Assembly (NCBI RefSeq): GCF_011082725.1
Contig: NZ_CP049715.1
Coordinates: forward strand, 1,860,001-1,924,000
Source of the DNA: Apibacter sp. B3706
GTDB taxonomy: Bacteria; Bacteroidota; Bacteroidia; Flavobacteriales; Weeksellaceae
Direction of reading: 5' to 3'
Length of the DNA: 64,000 nt
The position numbers and the translations under genes are program-made. Below are positions 17,553 to 26,213 of this stretch, one piece after another. The stretch's first letter is position 1; the number at the start of each line of letters is the position of its first letter. Under the pieces are notes generated by a model, which worked only from the letters and a program-made list of their open reading frames with translations, was not told the DNA's origin and did not search any database.

Positions 17553-18422
17553 TTAATTAAAACTATCTATACGAATAGCTCTAAAATATGGTTTACCGGT
17601 GGTAAATGAATCATAATCACCATCTACAAATACTACTGTATTATGCCATATACTGGTACTTGCATAGGCACTAACTGTCATAGTTTGTCCCGTATCAACT
17701 TTTACGACATGAGTTAACTGAGGTGTACAAGCACAAGCTCCATCGCGTTCCGTAGCAAAACCAACAGTGGTTAATACAGCTTTTTTGAAGTCTGGCTCAT
17801 TTTCATTATATAGTAACGTCCAAATATATTGATCAAAGCCATTTTCCTTTCCACAAAATTCTTGAAAATTAGATCCATTTCCTCTTGTTGTACGGGTGGT
17901 GTATTTAAGCTGAATCAGCCATGTACCTTCAGTCAGCTCTAATGACTTATCTGAAATTTTTACAGCAGGTTTTTTTCCGGCAGGTAAACTTGGATCACCG
18001 GGAATAATTGGATTGGAATCTATCAAATTAGGGGCTGTAGTTGAAGTTGCATCAAGTCTTGTATGAATTTGAATGATTGAACCTTCTCTTAGTTCCGGCA
18101 TAGGTCTGGTAGAGACTACAAAATTACCATCTGCATCAGATGCAATAATTTTTCCTTTATCTATAGATCCCGGAGGAGTTACCCGCAATCCTTTACCTTT
18201 AGTACCTATAATTTCTAGCTTTGATTTAGGAGTTCGAGTACCTATACCCACATTTCCATTTGCATCTACAATAAAGTCATCTTGACTTAAATCTTTATTG
18301 GTTCCATTAATATGGAAAACTCCTTGAGGATCTTCCGTATTAATTCCCACTCTTTGGCTTTGAGAGAAAGAACAAACGGAAATCACTCCGAGTAATGAAC
18401 ATAATAAAATTCTCTTTTTCAT
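17553..18422 (-). CDS. Secreted protein, first of three tandem paralogues
   Basis: A 289-residue protein with a signal peptide (MKKRILLCSLLGVISVCSFS). The mature start is VGINTEDPQGVFHINGTNKD, followed by VDANGNVGIGTRTPKSKLEI, the clearest copy of the stalk-like element. The C-terminal domain has LELTEGTWLIQLKYTT ... YIWTLLYNE, a CACTP segment unique to this copy, and ends GKPYFRAIRID. It leads the three-gene row; the 734-bp gene-free stretch upstream holds three copies of a 9-bp motif. Probably displayed on or released from the cell surface; the biochemical role is not known. Confidence 0.75.
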   Translation of the reverse strand: MKKRILLCSLLGVISVCSFSQSQRVGINTEDPQGVFHINGTNKDLSQDDFIVDANGNVGIGTRTPKSKLEIIGTKGKGLRVTPPGSIDKGKIIASDADGNFVVSTRPMPELREGSIIQIHTRLDATSTTAPNLIDSNPIIPGDPSLPAGKKPAVKISDKSLELTEGTWLIQLKYTTRTTRGNGSNFQEFCGKENGFDQYIWTLLYNENEPDFKKAVLTTVGFATERDGACACTPQLTHVVKVDTGQTMTVSAYASTSIWHNTVVFVDGDYDSFTTGKPYFRAIRIDSFN

Positions 18423-19156
18423 AATGAATTATTAATTAACTTATTAACACTTAATTGATTTTCTATTTTTTTTATTTTAAAAAATCTATTCTATTTTTAA
18501 TGATCTCCTCTCTTATTTCATTATAAAAATTTTATTGCTACAATGGCATTAAAAATAGATGAACACTTAATTTTTTAAATTTTAAAACACTTAAACACTA
18601 ACTTTATGGCGGTAAAGATAAACAAAAAAAAATTACAATCATAAAGTTTATATAACATTAATTGCCTTTATCTTCTTACATTATCTCAAGGCTCCTAAAC
18701 AAGATTTATAACATATAATGTTGGTTATTTTTATTTTTTCAGAATAAATTAGCCATCCATTTATATATATAAAACATTTATATAATTTCAATAAATTCTT
18801 GAACTATTAATTTAAAAAATCAATATTCTTATTTAAAATTAATTTAGCAACAATAAAGTTTACCTTTAAAAATATATAGATCAATAATTTTTAAATTTTA
18901 CAGGATTAATTAGATACAGAGTATTTAAGCCAAGAAATTTAACTAGTATCATTAATTTTTTAAAATAGGAATTTTATTTTAAACTGCAGGTTATGATTTA
19001 AATTATGATCAACAATGAAATATTTTGTATTAAGATTATTATAATCATTTATTTAATAAGGCAACTCTCAATGAAGATAGTAATTTTCATTAATTCATAA
19101 GGAATAACTCTTATCCTTTTCATAGTGAAAAATTCAGATTTAAGAAATTAAGTTGA
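18423..19156. other. Gene-free stretch of 734 bp upstream of the secreted-protein row
   Basis: AT-rich, without a supported ORF. It is flanked by two minus-strand genes, so it should hold the promoter of the secreted-protein row, but no exact TAnnTTTG box was found there. Three exact copies of AACACTTAA lie at 18446-18454, 18562-18570 and 18586-18594. A weak aagga/tcctt inverted repeat lies near 19099-19118. Nothing else stands out. Confidence 0.55.
18446..18594. repeat. Three copies of a 9-bp motif (AACACTTAA)
   Basis: Exact copies at 18446-18454, 18562-18570 and 18586-18594, starting 24 to 164 bp upstream of the first secreted-protein gene. The last copy is followed by a further partial acact. 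Possible regulator sites; nothing is known about the binding protein. Confidence 0.45.
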
Positions 19157-19351
19157 TTAGCCTGAAATTTTCTTATGGTACTCTTTTATAAACCTTTCCC
19201 TATTACTAATTATTGCTTTTAACGCTTCTATTGCATCCATCTTTTCTCGTGAAAAACGAGCTCTTACATTTTCAGGGGTTATATTTAATAATTTCGATGC
19301 CAAAATATAATCTCCCACTTCAATTTTTCTTTTTATTTGTTCTACTGTCAT
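19157..19351 (-). CDS. Small putative DNA-binding protein, divergent from an S24 regulator
   Basis: A 64-residue, charged, mostly helical protein (VEQIKRKIEVGDYILASKLL ... NVRARFSREKMDAIEALKAI). The segment DYILASKLLNITPENVRARF has the spacing of a helix-turn-helix, and small proteins like this occur beside CI-like regulators in Bacteroidota genomes and prophages; that comparison is from memory. It has its own -7 box facing that of the S24 gene, a layout like the cI/cro pair of phages. It may be a Cro-like or excise-like partner. No phage structural genes are nearby. Confidence 0.55.
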   Translation of the reverse strand: MTVEQIKRKIEVGDYILASKLLNITPENVRARFSREKMDAIEALKAIISNRERFIKEYHKKISG

Positions 19352-19371
19352 AACAATAATGTATTTTTTGA

Positions 19372-19379
19372 TATCTTTG
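19372..19379 (+). promoter_or_regulatory. -7 promoter box for the first S24 regulator
   Basis: TATCTTTG, an exact TAnnTTTG match. The transcript would start near 19385, with a leader of about 75 nt that contains the inverted repeat 19400-19445. Confidence 0.5.
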
Positions 19380-19392
19380 TTTTATCTCAACA

Positions 19393-19400
19393 CAAATATA
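19393..19400 (-). promoter_or_regulatory. -7 promoter box for the small divergent gene
   Basis: TATATTTG on the minus strand, an exact TAnnTTTG match. It faces the box at 19372-19379 and touches the left arm of the inverted repeat, so a protein bound there would block this promoter. Confidence 0.5.
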
Positions 19401-19445
19401 TATACATTTTGTTTATTTTAAAATTATTTTACACAAAATGTATAT
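19400..19445. promoter_or_regulatory. Candidate operator of the S24 regulator locus
   Basis: Perfect 13-bp arms atatacattttgt (19400-19412) and acaaaatgtatat (19433-19445) with a 20-nt spacer, between the two divergent genes and ending 14 nt before the S24 start codon. It suits a dimeric or tetrameric repressor acting on both genes. Autoregulation is an inference. Confidence 0.5.
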
Positions 19446-19459
19446 TTTTTATATTGAAC

Positions 19460-20149
19460 ATGGATAAAACTATCATTCTAAACGAAATTAAAAAATACTA
19501 TGGTTTTACTAAAGATTCTCAATTAGTGAAACATTTAGGCATAACCTCACAAATATTGTATAATTGGAAAAGAAGGAATTCGTTCAATATTAAACTTATT
19601 TATACAAAATGTGAAATTTTTAATTATGAATGGTTGTTAACCGGAAAAGGTCCTATGTTGAAAAAAGATAATATCGGACAATCTAATATTATTTCAATAG
19701 CAGAAGAATCTGGATATAGTTCCTATAAAGGCAAAAAAAATCATATCCCTTTATATAATATAGATCGAAATGGTGGATTGAAAAATATATTTAGCAAAAA
19801 ACATCATCAAGAAAATATTATAGATTTTATAAAAATGCCGGATCTGGCTGATTGCGACGGTGCTGCTTATGTAAAAGGGAATTCCATGTTACCAACTATA
19901 CAAAATGGAGACATAATTATTTTTAAAACTATTTCTCTTAAAGACCTGTTTTGGGGTGAGCTTTATTTAATTGAGATATGTATGAATGATGATTCTTATT
20001 ATATGTTAATTAAATATATTCAAAAATCTGAAAAAGGAGAACAATTTATTAAACTATTAGGACAAGACAACACAAACGCACCTCAAGATATTCCGGTTTC
20101 TAAAATTAATGCTATGGCTCTAATACGCGGAAGTATTCGAACCTTTTAA
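19460..20149 (+). CDS. CI/LexA-like transcriptional regulator with S24 peptidase fold (first copy)
   Basis: A 229-residue protein. The N-terminal helix-turn-helix is at about residues 5-40 (DSQLVKHLGITSQILYNWKR) and is of the phage CI-repressor type. The C-terminal S24 domain carries the Ser nucleophile in KGNSMLPTI (Ser142) and a Lys at residue 185 (LIKYIQK) in the position of LexA Lys156. The linker has NGG where an Ala-Gly cleavage site would be expected, so self-cleavage is uncertain. The start at 19460 is set by alignment with the second copy, also 229 residues; the frame is open further upstream. Likely a repressor responding to stress, with its own divergent small gene. Confidence 0.85.
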   Translation: MDKTIILNEIKKYYGFTKDSQLVKHLGITSQILYNWKRRNSFNIKLIYTKCEIFNYEWLLTGKGPMLKKDNIGQSNIISIAEESGYSSYKGKKNHIPLYNIDRNGGLKNIFSKKHHQENIIDFIKMPDLADCDGAAYVKGNSMLPTIQNGDIIIFKTISLKDLFWGELYLIEICMNDDSYYMLIKYIQKSEKGEQFIKLLGQDNTNAPQDIPVSKINAMALIRGSIRTF

Positions 20150-20265
20150 ATTTTTATTTCATCAATTACTAATTCTTATCTCCTATATAATTTATATTAT
20201 TCTATTCTTTATATTGTTTTTACGGTAATAATATAACATTGTTGTGACAATATAATAATTTTTAG

Positions 20266-20273
20266 TATATTTG
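20266..20273 (+). promoter_or_regulatory. -7 promoter box for the second S24 regulator
   Basis: TATATTTG, an exact TAnnTTTG match, giving a leader of about 72 nt. An attgt/acaat inverted repeat (20238-20251) lies just upstream and a palindrome (20291-20313) just downstream. Confidence 0.5.
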
Positions 20274-20290
20274 TCTAATTATCAAATAGA

Positions 20291-20313
20291 TATATAAACA
20301 TACTGTTTATATA
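20291..20313. promoter_or_regulatory. Candidate operator of the second S24 regulator
   Basis: Perfect 9-bp arms tatataaac (20291-20299) and gtttatata (20305-20313) with a 5-nt spacer, starting about 12 nt after the predicted transcription start. The position matches the inverted repeat of the first copy, but the sequence differs. Confidence 0.5.
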
Positions 20314-20350
20314 AAATTTATTTGAGTTTTAATTTTTATAACTACAATCT

Positions 20351-21040
20351 ATGGAAAAAACTACCATATTGAATAAAATAAAGTTATTTTATGGATTCAA
20401 AAAAGATTCTGAATTAGCCAGATATCTTGGTATTTCTCCCCAAACCTTTTCGAATTGGAAAAAAAGAAACAGCTATGATTCTTTATTGATCCATACCAAA
20501 TGTCCCGAAATAAATTTAGAATGGCTTCTCACTTATGAAGGCCCCATGTTAAAATCCCCAATTTTAGATAAAGATTTTCCAATGTCTGTATTGGAGGACC
20601 CCATGTTTAAATTACAAGAAAAAAATAATACCCATATCCCTCTTTATAATTTAGATTCTAATGGTGGATTAAAAAATATTGTTCATAAAAAATCAGAAAA
20701 TACATTCATTTCAGGTTTTTTAAAAATACCTAATTTATCAGACTGTGATGGAGCTATTTATATAAAAGGAGAATCTATGCTTCCTCTTTTAAAAAATGGT
20801 GATATTGTTATTTTTAAAAATGCATCCATAGATAATATATTTTGGGGAGAATTATATATAATTGAAATTGCCTTATCTGAAGATTCCAATCATACCTTTG
20901 TTAGACACATCCAAAAATCCAGTTTAGGTAACGATTACATAAAATTAGTCAGCGCTAATTCTATGTTTGAATCTAAAGATGTTTCTTTAGATTCCATAAA
21001 TGCTATCGGCATGATACGTGCAAGTATCCGATATCATTAA
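20351..21040 (+). CDS. CI/LexA-like transcriptional regulator with S24 fold (second copy, catalytic Lys replaced)
   Basis: A 229-residue paralogue of the preceding gene, alignable without gaps at both ends. The helix-turn-helix is DSELARYLGISPQTFSNWKK, and the Ser nucleophile is kept (Ser142 in KGESMLPLL). The residue aligned with LexA Lys156 is Arg185 (TFVRHIQKS), so the Ser-Lys dyad looks broken unless Lys189 substitutes. The linker again has NGG instead of Ala-Gly. It may be a non-cleavable repressor, or one controlled by ligand or partner binding. It has its own promoter and palindrome, so the pair probably arose by duplication and then diverged in operator sequence. Confidence 0.85.
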   Translation: MEKTTILNKIKLFYGFKKDSELARYLGISPQTFSNWKKRNSYDSLLIHTKCPEINLEWLLTYEGPMLKSPILDKDFPMSVLEDPMFKLQEKNNTHIPLYNLDSNGGLKNIVHKKSENTFISGFLKIPNLSDCDGAIYIKGESMLPLLKNGDIVIFKNASIDNIFWGELYIIEIALSEDSNHTFVRHIQKSSLGNDYIKLVSANSMFESKDVSLDSINAIGMIRASIRYH

Positions 21041-21178
21041 ATATTACATAAAATCTATAATTTATTTATATCATATTATACATCTGTAATTTTTTAAATT
21101 ATATATGAATTTCATGTAATTTATTTTAAAGATGTAGTAATCAAAAAGACAATCCAATCTTTTAATGAGCAAACAACC

Positions 21179-21193
21179 ATGACATTGTGTCAT
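21179..21193. promoter_or_regulatory. Palindrome between the second S24 gene and clpB
   Basis: Perfect arms atgaca (21179-21184) and tgtcat (21188-21193) with a 3-nt centre, about 140 bp upstream of clpB. A related acattgttgtgacaat sequence lies upstream of the second S24 gene (20236-20251). It could be a regulator site for clpB. Confidence 0.4.
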
Positions 21194-21331
21194 TAATTTT
21201 AGTTACAACAATACAAAATAATGTCATATTGTCTCGTTTTATTCATTTATTCCCTTACATATTGATTATAAAAACCTATCCATGATTTTGGTTTATATTT
21301 TGCTGAGAAAAAATGTAAGAGATTAAATAAA

Positions 21332-23959
21332 ATGGATTTTAATAAATTAACCATCAAATCACAAGAAGCCTTGCAACAATCTCAAGTGATTGCACAAGGA
21401 TTAGAAAATCAGGCTATTGAACCTGCACACCTACTTAAAGCTTTATTGGAAAGCGAAGCCAGTGTGATTACTTTCATATTGAAAAAACAAAACTCAAATT
21501 TAGCATATATTAACTCCGAACTTGATTCTATACTAAATTCTTTACCTAAAGTTAGCGGCGGACAAATTTATTTGTCCCAAAATTCTAATAAAGCTTTAAA
21601 TGAAGCCCAATTAGAATCAACTAAGATGAAAGATGAATTTATAAGTTTAGAGCATATTTTCTTAGGACTGCTTTCCGTAAACGACAAAACCTCGCAACTA
21701 TTAAAAAATCAAGGGGTCACCAAAGAAGGCGTAATTAAAGCGATCGAAGAAATCAGAAAAGGAGAACGAGTAACTTCTCAATCTGCAGAAGATACCTATA
21801 ATTCATTAAACAAGTATGCCAAAAACCTTAATGAATTAGCTCAAAACGGTAAACTAGACCCTGTAATAGGAAGAGATGACGAAATCAGAAGAGTTTTGCA
21901 AATTCTTTCTCGAAGAACAAAAAACAATCCCATATTAATTGGAGAGCCCGGTGTCGGAAAAACTGCAATTGCCGAAGGAATCGCTCATAGAATCATTAAC
22001 GGGGATGTTCCTGAAAATTTAAAGGATAAAACTATTTTTTCTTTAGATATGGGAGCTTTAATTGCAGGAGCAAAATATAAGGGTGAATTTGAAGAACGTC
22101 TAAAAGCAGTAGTTAAAGAAGTAACCGCTTCTAACGGAAATATTATTTTATTTATTGATGAAATTCACACATTAGTTGGTGCCGGAGGAGGAGAAGGAGC
22201 CATGGATGCTGCGAACATTTTAAAACCGGCATTGGCACGTGGCGAACTTCGTTCAATTGGAGCAACAACATTAAATGAATATCAAAAATATTTTGAAAAG
22301 GACAAAGCGTTGGAAAGACGTTTTCAAAAGGTGATGGTTGAAGAACCCGATGTGGATGATGCCATAGCTATATTACGTGGAATTAGAGAAAAGTATGAAG
22401 CCCATCACAAAGTACGTATTAAAGATGAAGCCGTAATTGCATCAGTTGAACTTTCCAATCGTTATATTTCCGACCGATTTTTACCGGACAAAGCCATAGA
22501 CTTAATGGATGAAGCATCGGCAAAACTTCGTATGGAAATGAATTCCAAGCCTGAAGAACTGGATGCCTTAGACCGTAAAAAAATGCAGCTTGAAATTGAA
22601 TTAGAGGCGGTTAAACGAGAAGCGGAAAGTCCTACTTCCAATGAAAGCATTAAACAAGCTAATGAGAAAAGGTTAGAAAATGTTAAAGAAGAATTAGCAC
22701 AACTTAATGAAAAAAGAAATGAGCTAAGCGCTTCCTGGAAAGCAGAAAAAGAAAGAGCGGATAAAGTTCAAGAAATCCGTAAAAATATTGAAGAATTTAA
22801 GATTGAAGCTGAAAAAGCAGAAAGATCCGGTGATTATGGTAAAGTTGCTGAATTACGTTACGGAAAAATAAAAGAACAAGAGGCTGAACTTGCTAAAGCT
22901 GAAGCCGAACTTTCTGATGATCGACCTAAATTAATCAAGGAAGAAGTTGATTCTGAAGACATTGCTGATGTAGTAGCCAAATGGACCGGTATTCCGGTTA
23001 CTAAACTGGTACAAAGTGAACGAGAAAAGTTATTAAATCTGGAATCTGTTCTTCACAAAAGGGTTGTCGGACAAGAAGAAGCAATTGAAGCAGTAGCAGA
23101 TGCTATACGCAGAAACCGCGCGGGATTAAACGATGAAAGAAAGCCTATCGGATCATTCTTATTCTTAGGAACAACAGGTGTCGGTAAAACCGAATTAGCA
23201 AAAGCCTTAGCCGAATTTTTATTTGATGATGAAAATTCAATGACCCGAATTGACATGAGTGAATATCAAGAAAAACATTCTGTTAGCAGATTGGTAGGTG
23301 CGCCTCCGGGATATGTGGGTTACGATGAGGGTGGTCAGTTAACCGAAGCCGTTAGAAGAAGACCTTATTCTGTTATCTTATTGGATGAAATCGAAAAAGC
23401 TCATCCGGATGTTTTTAATATTTTATTACAAGTATTGGATGATGGTAGGCTTACAGATAATAAAGGAAGAACCGTTAATTTTAAAAATGCGATTATAGTT
23501 ATGACATCCAATTTGGGATCTCATTTAATTCAAGAAAATTTTGAAAAACTGGAAGGAAATAATTACAAAGAAATTTTAGAATTGACCAAAGAGCAGGTTA
23601 TGGGACTGTTAAGGAAAACCCTTCGTCCTGAGTTTTTAAACCGTATCGATGAAACTATTGTATTTAAGCCTTTAAATAAGAATGAAATAAGAAGTATAAT
23701 AGATATCCAGTTAGATTCTCTTAATAAAATATTAGATAAAAAAGGAATTCGCATGAGCATGACCGATGAGGCTAAAGATTATATAATGAGCAAAGGCTAT
23801 GATCCTACTTTTGGCGCAAGACCTTTAAAAAGATTGATTCAACATGAAATTTTAAATCAATTATCTAAGGAAATTTTAGGTGGAAAAATTAATGACAATG
23901 ATACCATCGTTGCAGATTATTTTCCTGAAACCGGTCTAGTTTTTAGAAAAGAAAATTAA
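21332..23959 (+). CDS. clpB: ATP-dependent disaggregase ClpB
   Basis: An 875-residue Hsp100 protein. The order is an N-terminal substrate domain (1-150), the first AAA+ module with Walker A GEPGVGKT (about 204-211) and ALERRFQKV, a long coiled-coil middle domain (about 400-535) that marks ClpB rather than ClpA or ClpC, and the second AAA+ module with Walker [10 protein letters not shown] (about 613) and the arginine-finger segment ending GARPLKR. With DnaK it dissolves protein aggregates after heat stress. Length is normal. No CIRCE or other known heat-shock element was seen upstream; a near-match ATATTTTG box lies around 21294-21301. Confidence 0.97.
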   Translation: MDFNKLTIKSQEALQQSQVIAQGLENQAIEPAHLLKALLESEASVITFILKKQNSNLAYINSELDSILNSLPKVSGGQIYLSQNSNKALNEAQLESTKMKDEFISLEHIFLGLLSVNDKTSQLLKNQGVTKEGVIKAIEEIRKGERVTSQSAEDTYNSLNKYAKNLNELAQNGKLDPVIGRDDEIRRVLQILSRRTKNNPILIGEPGVGKTAIAEGIAHRIINGDVPENLKDKTIFSLDMGALIAGAKYKGEFEERLKAVVKEVTASNGNIILFIDEIHTLVGAGGGEGAMDAANILKPALARGELRSIGATTLNEYQKYFEKDKALERRFQKVMVEEPDVDDAIAILRGIREKYEAHHKVRIKDEAVIASVELSNRYISDRFLPDKAIDLMDEASAKLRMEMNSKPEELDALDRKKMQLEIELEAVKREAESPTSNESIKQANEKRLENVKEELAQLNEKRNELSASWKAEKERADKVQEIRKNIEEFKIEAEKAERSGDYGKVAELRYGKIKEQEAELAKAEAELSDDRPKLIKEEVDSEDIADVVAKWTGIPVTKLVQSEREKLLNLESVLHKRVVGQEEAIEAVADAIRRNRAGLNDERKPIGSFLFLGTTGVGKTELAKALAEFLFDDENSMTRIDMSEYQEKHSVSRLVGAPPGYVGYDEGGQLTEAVRRRPYSVILLDEIEKAHPDVFNILLQVLDDGRLTDNKGRTVNFKNAIIVMTSNLGSHLIQENFEKLEGNNYKEILELTKEQVMGLLRKTLRPEFLNRIDETIVFKPLNKNEIRSIIDIQLDSLNKILDKKGIRMSMTDEAKDYIMSKGYDPTFGARPLKRLIQHEILNQLSKEILGGKINDNDTIVADYFPETGLVFRKEN

Positions 23960-23993
23960 TAAGAATACATAAATCATAATACATTATAAAATT

Positions 23994-24027
23994 AAAAACA
24001 GGGTATAATAATTTATACCCTGTTTTT
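23994..24027 (+). terminator. Rho-independent terminator after clpB
   Basis: Perfect 14-bp stem (23994-24007 with 24014-24027), core acagggtata/tataccctgt, with a 6-nt loop and a T run, 34 nt after the clpB stop. Confidence 0.93.
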
Positions 24028-24217
24028 GTTTCAATTAATAAAAGCACTTCATATTATTTTTATTTTATATTTACTTCTTATATTTAGTATTCAACACTTA
24101 CTATCTTAATTAATAATACATAAATTTAAAGATGATGATATCATTTAGAATTAATTAGTTTATTATCATATTTGACGATAGATCTATAATTAAAACCTGA
24201 TAAAAAATGTTTTTAGA

Positions 24218-24225
24218 TAAGTTTG
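24218..24225 (+). promoter_or_regulatory. -7 promoter box for the TolC-family gene
   Basis: TAAGTTTG, an exact TAnnTTTG match, giving a leader of about 49 nt to the ATG at 24280. Confidence 0.5.
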
Positions 24226-24279
24226 TAACAAAATAAATAATTATTCTACTTATAATACTGAAAATTCATTTACATAAGA

Positions 24280-26148
24280 ATGAAACTAAACAACAGTATA
24301 ATCGCTTTTTTCATAGTCGGATTTATTTCAGCGCAAAAAGTATGGTCTTTCAATGATTGTTTATCTTACGCCAGAGAAAACAATTTGCAAGTACTTGCTT
24401 CTAAACTAAATGAACAAGTTCAAGAAAGTAATTTAAAAATTGCTAAAAAAGAAAAACTACCCGATCTTAAAGGTACTATAACTAACGGTATAACTTTTGG
24501 TCCATTGGCTACACAAAAGGTCACCCAAGATGGTGTAACAGATTTTGCCATTGACTCCTATTATAAATATACAGAAGGATATCAGAACAATCTTGCTCTT
24601 GAATCCTCCATGATACTTTATAACAACAGACGTTTACGATTAACCGAGGAAAAAAACTCTTTTTTGGTTCAACAAAATCAATATACCACTGAAAAAATCA
24701 AAAATGATATCTCACTACAATTAGTAGGAAATTATTTAACCGTTCTATTGAATAAAGAGCTTTTAGGAGTTCAATTAAATTCCATGGATACTCAAGCAAA
24801 AGATAAAGACAGGAATGAAAAATTATATAATGCCGGTAGTATACCTTTAAGCACTTTATATGAATCAAAATCCAATCTTGCGAATGCTAAACAAACGTAT
24901 GAAAATGCTAAAATTGAAGTAGATCGTTCACTAATGGTTTTAGCCATGTTACTTCAAAAAGATTATCGAGACTTTCAGATAGAGGATGTTAAAGTTTCCG
25001 ATGATATAGGAATGCCTCTTATCAATTTGGATGATATCATCAATTATGCTTTTAATAATCAACCGGTTATTAAATCTGCCGAATTAGGGGTTGAATCAGC
25101 AAAGAAAGATATTGATATTGCTAAAACCGCTTTTTACCCTTCAATTACCGGCGGATATAAAGTAAGTACTTTTTATCAGGATTATTTCGATCGTTCCAGT
25201 AAATCTATAGACGACCAATGGTATGACAATCACTCTCAAATGGTATCTGTAGGGGTTAACATTCCCATATTTAGTAAAGGAACAAATAAAATAAAAGTTC
25301 AACAATCTCGAATTAATCAATTGATTCAAGAAAACCAGCTCGACCAAGAAAAATTAAATTTAAAGCAAAATATACAAACTTCTTATTTTGACGTAAATTC
25401 TGCTTATCAAACATTTACCTCTGCAAAAGAATTGGTAGAATCCACCGAATTATCTTATGAATTTGCACAAAAGAGTTTCACTGCAGGAAAAATTAATATA
25501 TACGATTTAAATACTGCAAGAAATAATTATTTCAACGCATTATCTCAAATGCTTCAAGCTAAATATTCATTTTTATTCAGATTAAAAATTCTTGATTTCT
25601 ATATTGGTAAACCGTTAGAAATATCTTCTGATGAAAATACTAATTATAATAATTTAACTCCTGGTAAAGAAACGGTACAGGCAATAAATGATTTAACTTC
25701 AACTGATGTGGAAATTAAAAAACCGGAAGTTATAAAATCAAATAATATTATTCAGGAAAGAAAAAATGCAAATCTTTCAACCCCAAAAACAACCGTTATA
25801 AAACCTGAAAATATTAGCAATGCTAAACCTAAGCCTTCTGTAAAATCTAAAGATGAAGTAAAAACTAGTACCGTTCCTGTTACGGCTCCTGTTAAAAATA
25901 ATAATGCATCTCAACCCATAAAAACAGAAACGGTGAATAGTAAAAATATTCCGGTTAAATCATCAAATGAAAATTCGACAGTAAAACCATCAACTAAAAA
26001 TGATGCTGATGCTAAACGGGAAGCATTAATTAAAGAAAGAAGATTAAAATATAGTCAAGGCGCCAAACCTAAATTCCAGAATGATGCTCAAAGAGAAGCC
26101 TTAATTAAGGAAAGACGAGCTAAGCTGAGTAAAGGAATATATGACTAA
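24280..26148 (+). CDS. TolC-family outer-membrane protein with a long basic C-terminal extension
   Basis: A 622-residue protein. A short signal peptide (MKLNNSIIAFFIVGFISA) leads into two outer-membrane-efflux repeats of long periplasmic helices (about 24-235 and 240-447), the normal TolC length. After residue 450 comes a Lys/Pro/Thr/Asn-rich low-complexity stretch of about 130 residues, then two copies of REALIKERRxKxSxG about 25 residues apart (from residues 580 and 605). TolC-type channels export proteins or drugs with an inner-membrane pump and adaptor; none is adjacent here. The tail would lie in the periplasm. The extension is the unusual part; the family call is firm. Confidence 0.88.
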   Translation: MKLNNSIIAFFIVGFISAQKVWSFNDCLSYARENNLQVLASKLNEQVQESNLKIAKKEKLPDLKGTITNGITFGPLATQKVTQDGVTDFAIDSYYKYTEGYQNNLALESSMILYNNRRLRLTEEKNSFLVQQNQYTTEKIKNDISLQLVGNYLTVLLNKELLGVQLNSMDTQAKDKDRNEKLYNAGSIPLSTLYESKSNLANAKQTYENAKIEVDRSLMVLAMLLQKDYRDFQIEDVKVSDDIGMPLINLDDIINYAFNNQPVIKSAELGVESAKKDIDIAKTAFYPSITGGYKVSTFYQDYFDRSSKSIDDQWYDNHSQMVSVGVNIPIFSKGTNKIKVQQSRINQLIQENQLDQEKLNLKQNIQTSYFDVNSAYQTFTSAKELVESTELSYEFAQKSFTAGKINIYDLNTARNNYFNALSQMLQAKYSFLFRLKILDFYIGKPLEISSDENTNYNNLTPGKETVQAINDLTSTDVEIKKPEVIKSNNIIQERKNANLSTPKTTVIKPENISNAKPKPSVKSKDEVKTSTVPVTAPVKNNNASQPIKTETVNSKNIPVKSSNENSTVKPSTKNDADAKREALIKERRLKYSQGAKPKFQNDAQREALIKERRAKLSKGIYD

Positions 26149-26161
26149 CTACTATGAAATA

Positions 26162-26193
26162 AAAAGACCTTTGCCAATTGGTAAAGGTCTTTT
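26162..26193. terminator. Bidirectional terminator between tolC and ribE
   Basis: A 14-bp stem (26162-26175 with 26180-26193) with one G-T pair and a 4-nt aatt loop, A-rich before and T-rich after, between two convergent genes. Confidence 0.88.
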
Positions 26194-26213
26194 ATTTTGA
26201 ATTAAGTTTTTTT

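Larger units (their letters stand above)
23960..24279. other. Intergenic region clpB-tolC (320 bp)
   Basis: Holds the clpB terminator and, near its end, the tolC promoter box. The sequence between them (24030-24215) is AT-rich and featureless. Confidence 0.6.

Noticed and set aside
15651-18422. Secreted paralogue row as phage tail-fibre genes
   Set aside because: The GIGTxxP elements resemble fibre stalks, but each protein has a signal peptide and no other phage structural gene is present.
19337-19459. Upstream extension of the first S24 regulator by 41 residues
   Set aside because: The extension is rich in Ile, Phe and Tyr like translated AT-rich noncoding DNA, spans the two promoter boxes and the inverted repeat, and is absent from the otherwise equal-length paralogue.
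21041-21331. CIRCE or other heat-shock element before clpB
   Set aside because: No TTAGCACTC-type inverted repeat is present; the palindrome found there is of a different kind.
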